NCBI RefSeq assembly: GCF_963676685.1
Contig: NC_092345.1
Location: forward strand, 75,815,960-75,879,959
From: Mytilus edulis
Taxonomy: Eukaryota; Mollusca; Bivalvia; Mytilida; Mytilidae
Length of the DNA stretch: 64,000 nucleotides
Direction: 5' to 3'
Shown here: positions 21,674-33,990 of the stretch, piece after piece
Numbering within the stretch: position 1 is the first letter of the stretch
How the letters are laid out: every line of letters begins with the position of its first letter
Notes under the pieces: model-generated
Database searches by the model: none
The model's input: the letters and a program-made list of their open reading frames with translations, nothing else
What the model was told of the DNA's origin: nothing
Position numbers and translations under genes: made by a program

Positions 21674-21965
21674 TTATGCCCCACCTACGATAGTAGAGGG
21701 GCATTATGTTTTCTGGTCTGTGGCTTCGTTCGTTCGTCCGTCCGTCCGTTCGTTCGTCCGGCTTCAGGTTAAAGTTTTTGGTCGAGGTAGTTTTTGATGA
21801 AGTTGAAGTCCAATCAACTTGAAACTTAGTATATATGTTCCTTATTATATGATCTTTCTAATTTTAATGTCAAATTAGAGTTCTGACCCCAATTTCATGG
21901 TCCACTGAACATAGAAAATGATAGTGCGAGTGGGGCATCCGTGTACTGGGGACACATTCTTGTTT
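21674..21965 (+). repeat. Dispersed repeat (ATGCCCCACCTACGATAGTA family)
   Basis: The head ATGCCCCACCTACGATAGTA, a TTCGTCCGTCCGTCC microsatellite, and the tail CGTGTACTGGGGACACATTC form a module seen widely in bivalve DNA. A fragment of a related head is near 29483. It lies just upstream of the first ZDHHC12-like exon. Confidence 0.65.
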
Positions 21966-22059
21966 TTATTATAATTTCTGGAGTTCCCCATGCATTGAGG
22001 CTGTATGTTAACAAATCATTGTTTCTACCATTTGAGTGGACAGATACAAAGTATGTAGG

Positions 22060-25000
22060 ATGACTTGCAGATGTTCTTGTGGTGTAGGATGTGTGGTGAG
22101 GATTTTCCACTCAGCATTAGTTCTTGGTGTACCAATATCATTGCTTTTTATAGATTCTGGTTTGTATGATATTTTTAAGAACTTGGTAGGTGTACAGCAA
22201 AGTATAATGTTATCCTACACTCAATATCTGTTTTCTGTGTAAAAGACCACAGAAGACTACAACATGTAAGTAACATGTCAAGAAGCCTTAGTTACATTTT
22301 GATAACACATGATTGAAAAATGAAAATGAAGACATTCTTACATTGTACATCAAGCAATTAGATTACAAGCAGACTTGGACTATGAACTGTAAACATGGTA
22401 AAAGTGCTCAGATCTTATGTTGAGTATATATTTGTTTTGTAACATGCTGACTGCAGAATTTGAAGATTGGAATACATGTAATGTCAAAATTTTCTATGGC
22501 CTTCATTCCATAGCACTCAACTTATCTTAATTTTTAAAATGAATATTTAGTCAAGTTTTAGAAATGCAGTATTTTAATAATTTATATAAAAATATTTTGT
22601 AGGACTGAAGGAAGCATTGGTAGAATTTAAAGATCCAGTTTATGGTGTTGGCTATGTTTTGATTCTGACACTGTCCCTGGTATTATACTATCTAGCATGC
22701 TTTGTAGAACCTGGTTATGTACAGAAACAAAAGGTATTTACTCATTGCTACACATGTATTAAATGGTTACAGTGATTTCATTTTACATAGATTTGTACGT
22801 GATTTCAATAATGTAAAATGTGAAAATGAGGGTAATCTTGCTGTATTAAGAAGAAGGGAGTATACTAGGAAATTTTGACCACGCTTTTCTGGATACTTAT
22901 ATATATATGGCTGTAAGTCTAATGTATATACATTAAGTATATCCTTTATTGATAATGTTCAGTTTATGTTAAATATATTTTTACAGTAAACCTTTATCTT
23001 GAAGACTTTTAACAGCAGTATTTGTAGCTTTCACTGATGTCTTTTTTTGGCTATATAGTGGTTCTATATGAATAAAAAGTTATGTACATGTAGACTAATG
23101 CTTCAATGACACAGCAACCCAACCACACACAAAAACACAAAACAATAAAAATTAAGATAAAAGTTTCTTGTCTTTAACAATAGACATTCAACATTCAATA
23201 AAGTAACAATATTTTACGGTCTTAATGACTGACAATGCCTGAGTGTAAAATTTACTGAAAAAATTGAACAAAGACTATCAAAGATTGATTAGCAGTTATA
23301 TATTTAGGATATATAATATTATTATACCTTACGTATATTTCAAACAATTCTATTGGGTGAAACGTAATCACGTGACATGGAATAATTCAGTTAATTTTCA
23401 TTCAATTGAAGGAAGGACGAATAACCCTAAAGAATTTACACCAGCGGTGAATAACCCTATTATTCACCGGTGAATAACCTTTTGAGTTTGTTTATTTGTA
23501 CTTGAGTTACCTCCCATAAAAATGACGTCACAAACGTAAATAAACAAAATGGCAGCGTTCACGTTACACTGGAAGCCCATCGAGAGACGAGGAAATACGG
23601 CATTGGACATAAATAGAGCTGAGAGTGGCAGCAGCCGATGATGTCTCTTATAAACGGTCCTTTTCAGGGCCATCAATATTTTACAAAAAGATTCTACTTT
23701 TGTTGTATATTCAAGAAAATCGAACACAAATGTATTTTCAAACGTCAGCCTGTGTGTTATGTTAAAACTATAGACTAGTAAGTGTTCGAAATGCACTTCC
23801 ACTGTTAGTTCGGTATAATAAAACAATTGTTGCCCCTTAGAATCGATGAATATCCAAAATTGTCAACCCTCAAAAGTTATTTCACTTCGGGCTGCGCCCT
23901 CAATGAAATAACCTTCTCGTGTTGACAATTTTGGATATTCACCTCTTCAACGGGCCATAATTGTATATTGTTAGATCTTTACCTTCTTGCTTTTGCATGA
24001 AAAACATCAAAATTATTTCACTAGTAATTTTTAGTCCCAAACAATATTTCTATTAAAAATGATGTTTCCATTGCTAGACCTCACTTATTTAAGAGTCAAA
24101 TGCAGTTTGATGTATATGTCATTGTGACAGCAACCAAACAACAAGTGTCATCTAAACATATTTATTTATAGTGGATTGGGAAACAAAGTTTTCAATTATA
24201 TTAATCCTTTTCCACTTTGCGGGTGCGAGTGCTGCCTTGTAGCGGCATTAGCCTGCTCTTTTTCGACAACACAAGTTTACTAAAATAGACATCAAAGTAC
24301 ATGAAGTATGTAAATCTGAAACCTAAAATAGACATCAAAGTACATGAAGTATGTGAATCTGAAACCTAAAATAGACATCAAAGTACATGAAGTATGTGAA
24401 TCTGAAACCTAAAATAGACATCAAAGTACATGAAGTATGTGAATCTGAAACCTAAAATAGACATCAAAGTACATGAAGTATGTGAATCTGAAACCTAAAA
24501 TAGACATCAAAGTACATGAAGTATGTGAATCTGAAACCTAAAATAGACATCAAAGTACATGAAGTATGTGAATCTGAAACCTAAGATAAAAGTACATGAA
24601 GTATGTGAATCTGAAACCTAAGATAAAAGTACATGAAGTATGTGAATCTGAAACCTAAGATAAAAGTACAAAATGTACCAAACATTTGGTTTCTTTCCAG
24701 AAATCAGGAAATAACAACATCGCATATGAAGACAGTTCATCAGAAGATGAAGAAGCACAGATGATGAATAAAGATAAAGAAAGCGTTTACAGATACTGTG
24801 ACTTTTGTGAAATGGAGGTAAAACATTTTAAATCAATGGACTGTGGATTCATTAGTTTTTGTTGGATATGAGATTTCTTGGGTTTCGTGGGTACATGTGA
24901 ACCACAAATTCAAATGTTCAACCAATAACATATTTTCAATCTAGGCTTTGTATACAGAATTTTGGCAAAACCACGAAATCAAATATCCTGGAAAACGCAA

Positions 25001-28000
25001 GTTTTCAACAATCCATGAAAATTAATATCCACAAATAATAAATGAATCCACAGTATAAAGAGCTAGATTCCATATACAAGTGCTTGATAATAAAACAGGA
25101 ATTTTCTTTAATTTCATGTCTATTATTTCTTTGCTGTGATTTGTATCTTATATAAACTTCATATGATTGTGAAATAATGATTGGGCATGTTTATGATGTT
25201 AAAATTCCCAGTAATAATACTTATGCTCTATAATGATGTTCTGGGCATTTAAAAGTAAATGTTTGTATGAACTGAAGACTTTTCTAGTAATTTTAGTACA
25301 GTTTTGTCAAATATAAATTCTTTATGGTAATCAATTTTTAAAATAAGACTCAGAATATTTGTTATATTTACGATTTTGGGGGAAAATGATAAACCAGAAT
25401 TAACAATTTAAAATAAGGAGATGTGGTATGATGTTCAGTGAGACAACTATCCAACAGAGTCCAAATGGCATGGATTAAGGCAACTATCATGACTATAGGT
25501 CACCATACAGCCTTCATCAATAAGCAAATCCCATACTATATGCCAGCTATAAAAGGCACTGGCATGACAAAATGTCAAAACACCTCAAATTAAAAAAACA
25601 ACTGTTTGACTAATGACAAAACAATAAACGAAAAAAAACAAATATGACAGACAGCAATCAGAGAATTTAAGGATCATGTCTTGTGACAGGCATATGTAGA
25701 ATGTGGCAGTTTTAGACATGTTTGTGAGTGCTCAACCCACCCATATCCTGGGACAGTGGAATGTGTCTTATAGGCAATCATACCACATCCTCTCATTTCG
25801 ATATCTTACAAACTAATTGTTTCTATTGGTGATTTTAGCAACCTATGAGGAGTAAGCATTGTGAAGACTGTAAGAAATGTGTCAGACGATATGATCATCA
25901 TTGTCCATGGCTGGAGACTTGTGTTGGAGAAAGGAATCATAAATATTTCTGGTTATTTCTAGCAGTTACTTGTATACTTATCCTTTGGACATTCCTGATA
26001 ACATGGTATGTAAATGTGTAAAAATGTCATTTAAGATAAAGGTCAAATGTTTCGTCCTGAAGAAAAGAGATGCATAAAGGTACAATTTGCTCACAATTTT
26101 TTGTGTTTTCTATTATTGTAAATTTTATTATAATATTTTGATGAATTTTCATTGGAACATCATGAAATGTCTATCCATTTATAAACAATGAAACTTTTTG
26201 AATTTCTTTAGTAGTTCCTTATGAAGCAGAAGTAAAATATTATTTTTTATACGACCGCAAAAATTTTAATTTTTCGTCGTATATTGCTATCACGTTGGCG
26301 TCGTCGTCGTCTTGCGTCGTCCGAATACTTTTAGTTTTCGCACTCTAACTTTAGTAAAAGTGAATAGAAATCTATGAAATTTTAACACAAGGTTTATAAC
26401 CACAAAAGGAAGGTTGGGATTGATTTTGGGAGTTTTGGTCCAAAAATTTTAGGAATTAGGGGCCAAAAAGGGCCCAAATAAGCATTTTCTTGGTTTTCGC
26501 ACTATATCTTTATAGTCTGGTCTGTCTACGGCAAATATTGCATAAATCTAAACAAATTGCAACAGAAATGATTTCAACAGTTTTATAATACCAAAGCATG
26601 ACACAATCATATATGAAAAGTCTAGAAAAATCGTACGATCGGAAATCACCATTTTGAGCTAAAAACATTGGTTTTAACCAAAAATCGAGGAAAATTGTGA
26701 ATTTATGATTAGTTAAAGTAAATAGAAATCTATGAAATTTTGACACAAGGTTTATGACCACAAAAGAAAGGTTGGGATTGATTTTGGGAGTTTTAGTTCA
26801 AACAGTTTATGAGTTAGGGGCCAAAAAAGGGCCCAAATAAGCATTATTCTTGGTTTTCGCACAATAACTTTAGTATAAGTAAATAGAAATCAATGAAATT
26901 TAAACACAAGGTTTATGACCACAAAAGGAAGGTTGGGATTGATTTTGGGAGTTGAGGTCTGAACAGTTTAGGAATTAGGGGCCAAAAAGGGGCCCAAGTA
27001 AGCATTATTCTTGGTTTTCGCACCATAACTTTAGTATAAGTAAATAGAAATCTTTGAAATTTAAACACAAGGTTTATGACCATAAAAAGAAGGTTGGTTT
27101 TAATTTTGGGAGTTTTGGTCCCAACAGGCTTTTAGGAATAAGGGGCCCAAAGGGTCCAAAATTGAACTTTGTTTGATTTCATCAAAAATTGAATAATTGG
27201 GGTTCTTTGATATGCCGGATCTAACTGTGTATGTAGATTCTTAATTTTTGGTCCTGTTTTCCAATTGGTCTACATTAAGGTCCAAAGGGGGGTCCAAAAT
27301 TAAACTTAGTTTGATTTTAACAAAAATTGAATCCTTGGGGTTCTTTGATATGCTGAATCTAAAAATGTACTTAGATTTTTGATTATTGGCCCAGTTTTCA
27401 AGTTGGTCCAAATCGGGGTCCAAAATTAAACTTTGTTTGATTTCATCAAAAATTGAATAATTGGGGTTCTTTGATATGCCAAATCTAACTGTGTATGTAG
27501 ATTCTTAATTTTTAGTCCCGTTTTCAAATTGGTCTACATTAAATACCAAAGGGTCCAAAATTAAACTAAGTTTGATTTTAATAAAAATTGAATTCTTTGG
27601 CTTTTTTGATATGCTGAATTTAATCATGTACTTGTAACTTCGATTTTTGATTATGGGCCCAGTTTTCAAGTTGGTTCAAATCCGGATCCAAAATTATTAT
27701 ATTAAGTATTGTGCAATAGCAAGAAATTTTCAATTGCACAGTATTCAGCAATAGCAAGAAATCTTCAATTGCACAGTATTGTGCAATAGCAAGAAATTTT
27801 CAATTGCACAGTATTGCGCAATAGCAAGAAATCTTCAATTGCACAGTATTGTGCAATAGCAAATATTTTCAATTGCGCAATAGCAAGAAATTTTCAATTG
27901 ATTGGAGTTATCTTTCTTTGTCCAGAATAGTAGTTGAATCAACTTAAATCATTGTTTTATACAATACACAATGTATATTCACTTTTACTACCAACTGATA

Positions 28001-29380
28001 AATTAAAACAATCTTTACCATTCAGTGATAACAAGCACTTTTTGTTACATTTTAATATTTTATGATGTATTTAAATGAGTAGTTATTGTTGCAAACTCCA
28101 TTAGAAATTTGAATTGAGATCAGTTTTGAAAAAAAGGGAAAGGGGGATGTGAAAAAAAAATGGTGGGGGGGGGTTAAATTTTTCTCATTTCAGATTTCAT
28201 AAATAAAAAGAAAATTTCTTCAAACATTTTTTTGAGAGGATTAATATTCAACAGCATAGTGATTGCTCAAAGACAAAAAAAAATTATTTTAAGTTCATTA
28301 GACCACATTCATTCTGTGTCCAAAACCTATGCTGTGTCAACTATTTAATCACAATCCAAATTTAGAGCTGAATCCAGCTTGAATGTTGTGTCCATACTTG
28401 CCCCAACCGTTCAGAGTTCAACCTCTGTGGTCGTATAAAGCTGCGCCCTGCGGAGCATCTGGTTATATGTTTTATTTATAGCCTTATGTTTATATTAATA
28501 TTTTTGAGACTTTTATTAGTCAATAGTATCACAACCTCAACCAGATAGCAAATGGCTTATAGTCTACAGTAAACAAGCAGATACATTGTAGTATATGTTC
28601 TTTGTCATTCTAGAGTTATGGAGCTTTAACTGTTTGAATTAAAATAGAAATAGGGAGATGTAATTTGATTTCCAATAAGACAACTATCCACTAAAGTTCA
28701 AAGCAACTTTCCACATATCTTGCACTAACTCAAGTATGCCTAGAGGCTAGATTAATTTTCTCAAAACTTTAAATTGTTGTTTGGATTGACAGAAGAAACC
28801 GCTCTTATTTTTTATGGTCTGTTTTTCTGTATTGTTCCTTATAAAAAGTTGCTAAATATATGTCATTCCAATGTTATGGGACTTTGACCATCATAAAAAT
28901 AAAAGGCTTTTTTAAATTGTCATACACTAACTCTAGTAAGCTCTAGAAAAGAGATTTCATCAATATGTCATCTTCATGGATATTTTTTTTTAAATGTTCT
29001 GCAGACTTCTTGACAAAGGTTTTACATATTTTTTTTCTATTTGCAGGTCATCGTTTAAGTACCAGTTAACATGGAAAGAATGGTTTAAATCTAATATAGT
29101 ATTGTTGATAGACATGTTTGTACTTGTGTTTGGAGGGATGAGTGTGATTGGTTTATTCTGTTTCCATAGTTACTTAATGATAAAAGGAATGACTACATGG
29201 GAAATGGTATCAAGGGAGAGAATCACGTACCTCAAATATTTCGACTATGATTTTAATCCTTTCGATGAAGGATGCATAAAGAATATATATTACTTTCTGA
29301 CAAGTGATAAAGTGAAAAGATGGGAAGTCACATATGAAAAAAAGGCAAACATAGGAAAAAGAAAGAAAAATATTGTGTAA
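22060..29380 (+). CDS. ZDHHC12: DHHC palmitoyltransferase, ZDHHC12-like
   Basis: S-acylates cysteines of membrane-associated proteins, probably at ER/Golgi membranes as for vertebrate ZDHHC12. Five exons join in frame: 22060-22189, 22603-22733, 24701-24817, 25839-26005 and 29047-29380, giving 292 residues (human about 267). Four membrane segments are visible: about residues 11-31, 56-78, 160-181 and 199-227. The cysteine-rich domain ([19 protein letters not shown]) carries the catalytic DHHC at 145-148. TTWE is at 231-234 and a C-terminal NPFDEG follows. The DPG motif after the second membrane segment reads EPG. The [12 protein letters not shown] stretch and overall layout favour ZDHHC12 over other DHHC types. 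Exon 1 is chosen by its frame, membrane segment and GTAG|GTGTAC donor, and is the least certain part. Introns carry a 43-bp tandem array and a 2.2-kb repeat element. Confidence 0.9.
23845..23945. repeat. Short fold-back repeat
   Basis: GAATATCCAAAATTGTCAAC near 23848 is repeated inverted as GTTGACAATTTTGGATATTC near 23921, around TTCGGGCTGCGCCCTC. This is a MITE-like hairpin within ZDHHC12-like intron 2. Confidence 0.7.
24281..24670 (+). repeat. Tandem array, 43-bp then 37-bp units
   Basis: Seven near-identical 43-bp units (TAAAATAGACATCAAAGTAC plus ATGAAGTATGTGAATCTGAA plus ACC) are followed by two full and one partial 37-bp unit lacking part of the start (TAAGATAAAAGTAC). The array ends about 30 bp before the acceptor of ZDHHC12-like exon 3 at 24701. 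Confidence 0.95.
25421..25795. repeat. Repeat B-like element with inverted ends
   Basis: The left end AAGGAGATGTGGTATGAT is matched by ATCATACCACATCCTCT at the right end. The interior includes GAGACAACTATCCAACAGA. It lies in ZDHHC12-like intron 3. A related fragment is at 28650-28740, and a related end at 11770-11805. Confidence 0.6.
26248..28437. mobile_element. 2.2-kb non-coding repeat element (TATACGACCGCA ends)
   Basis: The ends are TATACGACCGCA and TGTGGTCGTATA (one mismatch as an inverted pair). The interior is built from repeated blocks: about four copies of a roughly 165-bp block (AACACAAGGTTTATGACCAC, GGTTGGGATTGATTTTGGG; starts near 26330, 26690, 26860 and 27005), then three or four copies of a block with TTGGGGTTCTTTGATATGCC, then a 35-bp array. 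The downstream words AAGCTGCGCCCTGCGGAGCA usually accompany this family in mussel DNA. No protein is encoded. It lies in ZDHHC12-like intron 4. Confidence 0.7.
27713..27895 (+). repeat. 35-bp tandem array
   Basis: About five units of GCAATAGCAAGAAATTTTCA followed by ATTGCACAGTATTGT start at 27713, 27748, 27783, 27818 and 27853. Each unit contains the short inverted words CAATTGCACAG and GTGCAATAG, so transcripts would form hairpins. Confidence 0.9.
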
Positions 29381-29779
29381 ACAATAAGTAGACACAGAAT
29401 TCACAGAGTTGCATTTTTTCAAATATCTTGTTCAAAGAAACATTTATTACAATGTCTCATCTTTAGAAGATAGTTTTTTTTTTATGCCCCTGACATAGCA
29501 GAGATTTTGTGAATGTCTTGTTTGCAACAAAAGTCGAAGAATGTGAGACAATGGGAATTATAACCTGGCTACTGCAGACAGCTTGATATATTTTAAAAGG
29601 TAGAAGACCTGGATGCTTCATAAATTGAATGCAGAAACCTTATGTTACTGAGTTTTCATTTGTCTTATATGTCTATTGTCCTTGACCTCATGTTCATAGT
29701 TCAGTGACTGATTTAAAAAAAGATTATTTTGTTGTTATGTGAAATACTCAGTTATTTATGTGCAAAGTGATAATATCAA
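29381..29779. other. ZDHHC12-like 3' flank with repeat fragments
   Basis: The stretch 29483-29510 resembles the head of the ATGCCCC repeat family. The stretch 29640-29720 (GTCTATTGTCCTTGACCTCA) belongs to the GACCTTGACCTCATT repeat family. The mRNA end is not clear. Confidence 0.4.
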
Positions 29780-30030
29780 ATTATTACATGGCATTTTTCA
29801 TATGGCATGTATTATCAGCCCTATGTTCAGTATCAGCCTAAGAGCTGCATGGCTTGAGGGCTGATATTAACCGAGGGTTGATAATACATGCGATATGAAA
29901 AATGACATGTTGTTAACAGATTATTACATGGCATTTTTCATATCGCATGTATTATCAGCCCTATTTTCAATATCAGCCAAAGAGCTGCATGGCTCAAGGG
30001 CTTATATTGACCGAGGGCTGATAATACATG
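29780..30030. repeat. Two tandem copies of a fold-back repeat
   Basis: Each copy of about 150 bp has CATGTATTATCAGCCC at its left, AGAGCTGCATGGCT in the middle and GGGCTGATAATACATG (or GGGTTGATAATACATG) at its right. Each copy is therefore a hairpin, and the pair is a direct duplication. Confidence 0.8.
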
Positions 30031-30221
30031 AGGCATGAAAAATTAAATGTTATGATCTTTTTATCATATGCTACAACAATGGAGAAAAATAACAGATTCA
30101 TATATTGATTACAAAAAAATAATTCAACAATACCCGTATACATAATGAACACTGTTTTGAAAAGTCAACTTTTTTAAAAGTAACTTTCTAAATTATGTTG
30201 AAACTTTTAAAAAATGCATTT

Positions 30222-30225
<4 letters not shown>

Positions 30226-30259
<34 letters not shown>
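30226..30259. repeat. A homopolymer, 34 bases
   Basis: An uninterrupted A run. No retrotransposon body can be traced on either side, so it is not assigned as a tail. Confidence 0.8.
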
Positions 30260-30261
<2 letters not shown>

Positions 30262-30589
30262 ATTCTACACATATTTTTCCCAGTATCAAAATAATTGTTT
30301 TGTACACTATTTTGTAATGTTTTTCACTGAAAACGTAGCATTGAGGTGTATTTTCCGGAATTTGCAGAGTATCACAGGAATGCCATGCGAGAACTTTACA
30401 GAATTAGGCATGTGATAACAGTCGAAGCATGTGATAAACTTTTCATATCAGCCCGCTAAGCACCAATCGAAAAATATGGAGTTTACGTTAATCTAATGCT
30501 ATTATCATATGATACTGTAAAAATCATGTTATTTAGTTTAAGTATATGATAACTATGTTTATTATATAGGTCTTGCAAGTTCTATATTT

Positions 30590-31400
30590 TTGTTCGACAG
30601 AGTTCACCTGGCCATGACCTCATTTCTCGGTTCAGTGAACATGGTTTAGTTTATTTAAACAAGTCTGTATCTCAGATACTATAAGCAATGAATCAACTGT
30701 ATTTGGGGTATGAGATGATTGTAAGGTCTACATGTCTGACTGCAGGTTTCATCTGACCTTGACCTCATTCTCATGTTTCATTGGACAATGTTTTGTTTTT
30801 GTGGTTTGGTCTATTTTTCAAATACTTGAAGCAATAGAGCTGCTTTGTTTTGAGTATTGAATGAGGCGTATATTTCCAGTGGCCGATCCAATGCCTCTCT
30901 CCCCTTTTGTAGTGGGCCTTACTGTGGCCTTAAAAAAACAAAATATCATGTTTCTTTTGATCTATTTTAAGCTTGCAATTATAAAAAAAAAGATATTCCT
31001 TCTCTCAGCGTCATATCTTCACATATTTTTAATTATGATACTTTTAAAAAAAATCTTGGATTCTCCTTTGTGTCTAGCTGGCAGGTTTAAGCTTACCTTT
31101 GCCTCATTCAATAGCTCTAGTGTCAAAAACTTTTTGCGGCTTGGTCTGTTTCTCAGATACTTTGAGCAAAAGGACCGCTTTATTTGGTGTATTGAATAAT
31201 TGCAAGGTATATATGTCTGCCAGGCCGGCATAGATTATATCACCTTGACCTCGTTTTCAGGAATCATCAGTATTAAGTTTATGTGATATTTGTAGTTTAA
31301 CCTCCATATTTTAGACTTTCAACAGCAATTCAACCATAAGTAAAGCAGGAGTGACATTTCACTCTTGTTCTTTCATTGCAGGTCACATCTAAAGTAAAAA
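30590..31400 (+). repeat. Tandem degenerate units of the GACCTTGACCTCATT repeat
   Basis: About four divergent units of 170-190 bp share CTTGACCTCATTCTCATG, TTCTCAGATACT and TGATTGTAAGGTCTACATG-like words. Related units are at 29640-29760 and 55010-55470. The 112-codon frame at 30861-31199 lies within it and is not a gene. Confidence 0.65.
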
Positions 31401-32094
31401 AAATGTATTTTTACTGATTGACAGTTTTAATTTATCTATTGTTGGCATTCAACATAACACTTTTACACCGGTCCAACGATTTACAGAAAATAACCGAAAA
31501 GGACCGAAAAGAGCATACATATAATTATTATTTAAGATTAAAACAATGTATATATATATATACACCAATTTTTTCCACTCGTAATAAAGGAATGTATAAT
31601 TCAAATTTAGATTGATTTCTAGATTGTACATTTAAAGGGATATGTAGACTTACAAAAAAAGTTCGATTTACCTGTATTAAGGCATTTATAAATGTTTTTG
31701 AAAAAAAAATCAAAGTGTCATTTCCTTGTTTTTGAAGATAGAATTGTAAAAAACGTTTGAAGAAACTATGTCCTGCTACACGTAGTAAACTTCGGCAAAA
31801 TTTACGATGTTCTTGATTCGTTTCAATTTCTTAATTCAATTTACGGTATAAAACGATGGGCTACATGGGAATAAAAGGAGATTAATCAATAAAAAAATAC
31901 ATCGTTATCTATATATTATAAATTGTGTGCACTTTACAGTCATTTCATTTCGTCTTTCAGGAAATATAAATAAATGAAAAGCGCACCCGGTTTCGGTATA
32001 ATTGATAATTGTTTACTCTTTATATATAGCGTATAGATTAAAGGCCTGTTGATTTTTATTAATTTTATCTTATAAACCACTTAAAAGTTAAAAC

Positions 32095-32830
32095 AGATAT
32101 GCAGATGAGGGCCCTCATGGGGTTTTTGATTATGTGATTACTTGGCCGTTTTTTTGGAAAATGACGCAGTCATTGTTCCATAACTGCCGACCTGATTTCT
32201 CTGCCTACCGCGCTTGGTTTCGTATTTACTAATTTCAATACAAACTGGAATGTGCTTGTGTTATCATTATGCATGAGCATTGTGTAGTAATCAGCCAGGA
32301 ACCAGTTTACAAACTAACTGGTTTCTGTTTGTATTCCACTACAGTCGAACAAAGTGTAACCCGAATAATTCAGTCGTTATATTCCGCTGATCTACGATGG
32401 CTCGCGTGGGAGAAAATCGGACACGGAAAGGGCTTGAATTATTCGAGTTAAACAAAGTGTTGTAGTTTGACAGGAACCAGTCCAGAATTTTGTAAACTAC
32501 AAAACGTAATTGGTTATTATCATTCCGTTTTGGTGTTTCATACCGACTTATATGGTTTGAATAAGCTTAAGACCCTTCAAACATTAATGTGATAGGTATA
32601 TTAAAGACTGTTTTACAAAAGGATGAAACTGTTTTGCTTTAAAAGTCGTACTATAGTGATATATGTTATGTACGGATTTCCACTCTCACCGGTTAATTTC
32701 TTCTTTTACACGTGCTTTTGAAACTTCCTGTTTAAACATCGCAAGTTTTAAAATTGTTTTTTGAGTGAATTAAACTTATTTTAACAATCACGAAGCGTTC
32801 GGGAATCATTTCAAGCAGTTTCTTCTTCTC
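32095..32830. other. Fold-back and low-copy repeats, no gene
   Basis: GGGCCCTCATGGGGTTTTTG at 32108 matches, inverted, the repeat end at 40715-40735. The stretch 32340-32460 folds back: GTGTAACCCGAATAATTCA against TGAATTATTCGAGTTAAAC. The 60-codon frame at 32269 overlaps this hairpin and is not supported as a gene. Confidence 0.5.
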
Positions 32831-32837
32831 TTTGATG

Positions 32838-33143
32838 ATGGAAAATAGGTTTTCTCAAGAAAATACCGCAAACGATCGCAGAGGAATTGAAACGTACAAG
32901 TCAAGTCGGCACCTGGTTAAATTGGCATCTAGTCAAATCGGCACCTATTTGACGTCAATTCGGCTTCCAATAATATTTATTATAATATTTTCTATTCAAT
33001 TAATTAATAACTGTTACCAAGTACATAGTGAATATCAGGTAAACAACGAAACCAAAGTGAATATGTTGTTGTGTATAAAAGTAAACAACGAAGCTATTGT
33101 TTTAACCATTAGACAATTATTAAAATTAAATGGAAAACTATGA
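32838..33143 (+). other. Open frame without recognised function
   Basis: The frame is about 100 codons and opens with tandem Met codons. Part of it translates a repeat of GGCACCTGGTTAAATTGG and GTCAAATCGGCACC words, and its end is Asn/Leu-rich. No domain is recognised. It is probably not a gene. Confidence 0.2.
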
Positions 33144-33296
33144 GTCCCTTTCAATAAATCAAACGTTCATGCCAAATAATTAGCAAATTTAAGGTGGTTT
33201 TTTTTCAGTAATGTTTAAACAGCATTAAACAAACAATCCTGTAAAAGACTCAACTGGTTAAATAATGCATAAAAATATCCAATATCTCATGTATTA

Positions 33297-33480
33297 GTCC
33301 AAACAATAATGACGTCTGACAAGGCTATTTTATTTTTTTCTGGGACGCCTTCCTAAGACGTTCGTAGGAAGGCTTCCTAAGAAGGCGTCCCAGAAAAAAA
33401 TTAACATAGCCTTGTGGTCATAGGAAGGTGTCCCAGAATAAAATTTAAAAAGCCTTGCCAGACGTAATAATTATTTGGAC
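33297..33480. mobile_element. 184-bp palindromic MITE with TA target duplication
   Basis: The ends GTCCAAACAATAATGACGTC and its approximate inverse (GACGTAATAATTATTTGGAC) are flanked by TA at 33295-33296 and 33481-33482. Inside, TTCTGGGACGCCTTCCTA pairs with GAAGGCGTCCCAGAA. A TA duplication fits Tc1/mariner-type mobilisation, but no transposase is present. Confidence 0.75.
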
Positions 33481-33619
33481 TACTCATATATATCATTAAA
33501 AATACACCAAAAAATTCATGTAGTTGAGAAAAATAAATACATACAAAATGTACATGAACATCCAAAAAAGTGAAAGTTTAGTATTAACTCTTTTTGCTTT
33601 AAAAATTTACAACTGCATT

Positions 33620-33990
33620 TAAGTATTGAATGCTTTTTTTTTGTAAATTCATTGAGGTGTAAAAGCGTTGACCGAAGTACTTTTTGTATGAAGTGCGTAA
33701 GCGTAAGCGCTTCATTCTAAAAATGTGCACACGGTCAACGCTTTTGCAACCCTATGAGATTACAAAAAGAAACATTCAATACTTATAATTACTTTTTTTA
33801 GCTAGGATCATGAAAACACGAATTTTATAACTTTTTTATTCAATTCATCTGTGCACTTTATTGTGGGACCACGTGTTATCATGAATGAAAAGTTTTATTG
33901 AGTGATGCAATTGCTTGAGGAATAACATGTGATGTGCAGTTAGCCAATCAGAATAAAGTATTATAATGAAACATATATCAAATGTAATTA
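33620..33990 (+). repeat. Dispersed fold-back repeat, copy 1
   Basis: Starts AAGTATTGAATGC. An inner palindrome pairs TGTAAAAGCGTTGACC with GGTCAACGCTTTTGCA. The downstream part includes TGTGATGTGCAGTTAGCC. Copy 2 is at 41010-41365 in the same orientation, so the two copies bracket the copia element. Confidence 0.8.

Noticed and set aside
22036..22059. Longer first exon of the ZDHHC12-like gene
   Set aside because: The extension begins with GTG, not a eukaryotic start; the in-frame ATG at 22060 is used.
30226..30259. Poly(A) tail of a retrotransposon
   Set aside because: No element body or target duplication could be found next to it.
30861..31199. 112-codon open frame
   Set aside because: It falls within degenerate units of a dispersed repeat and opens with worn CAGTGGCCGATCC-type transposon sequence.
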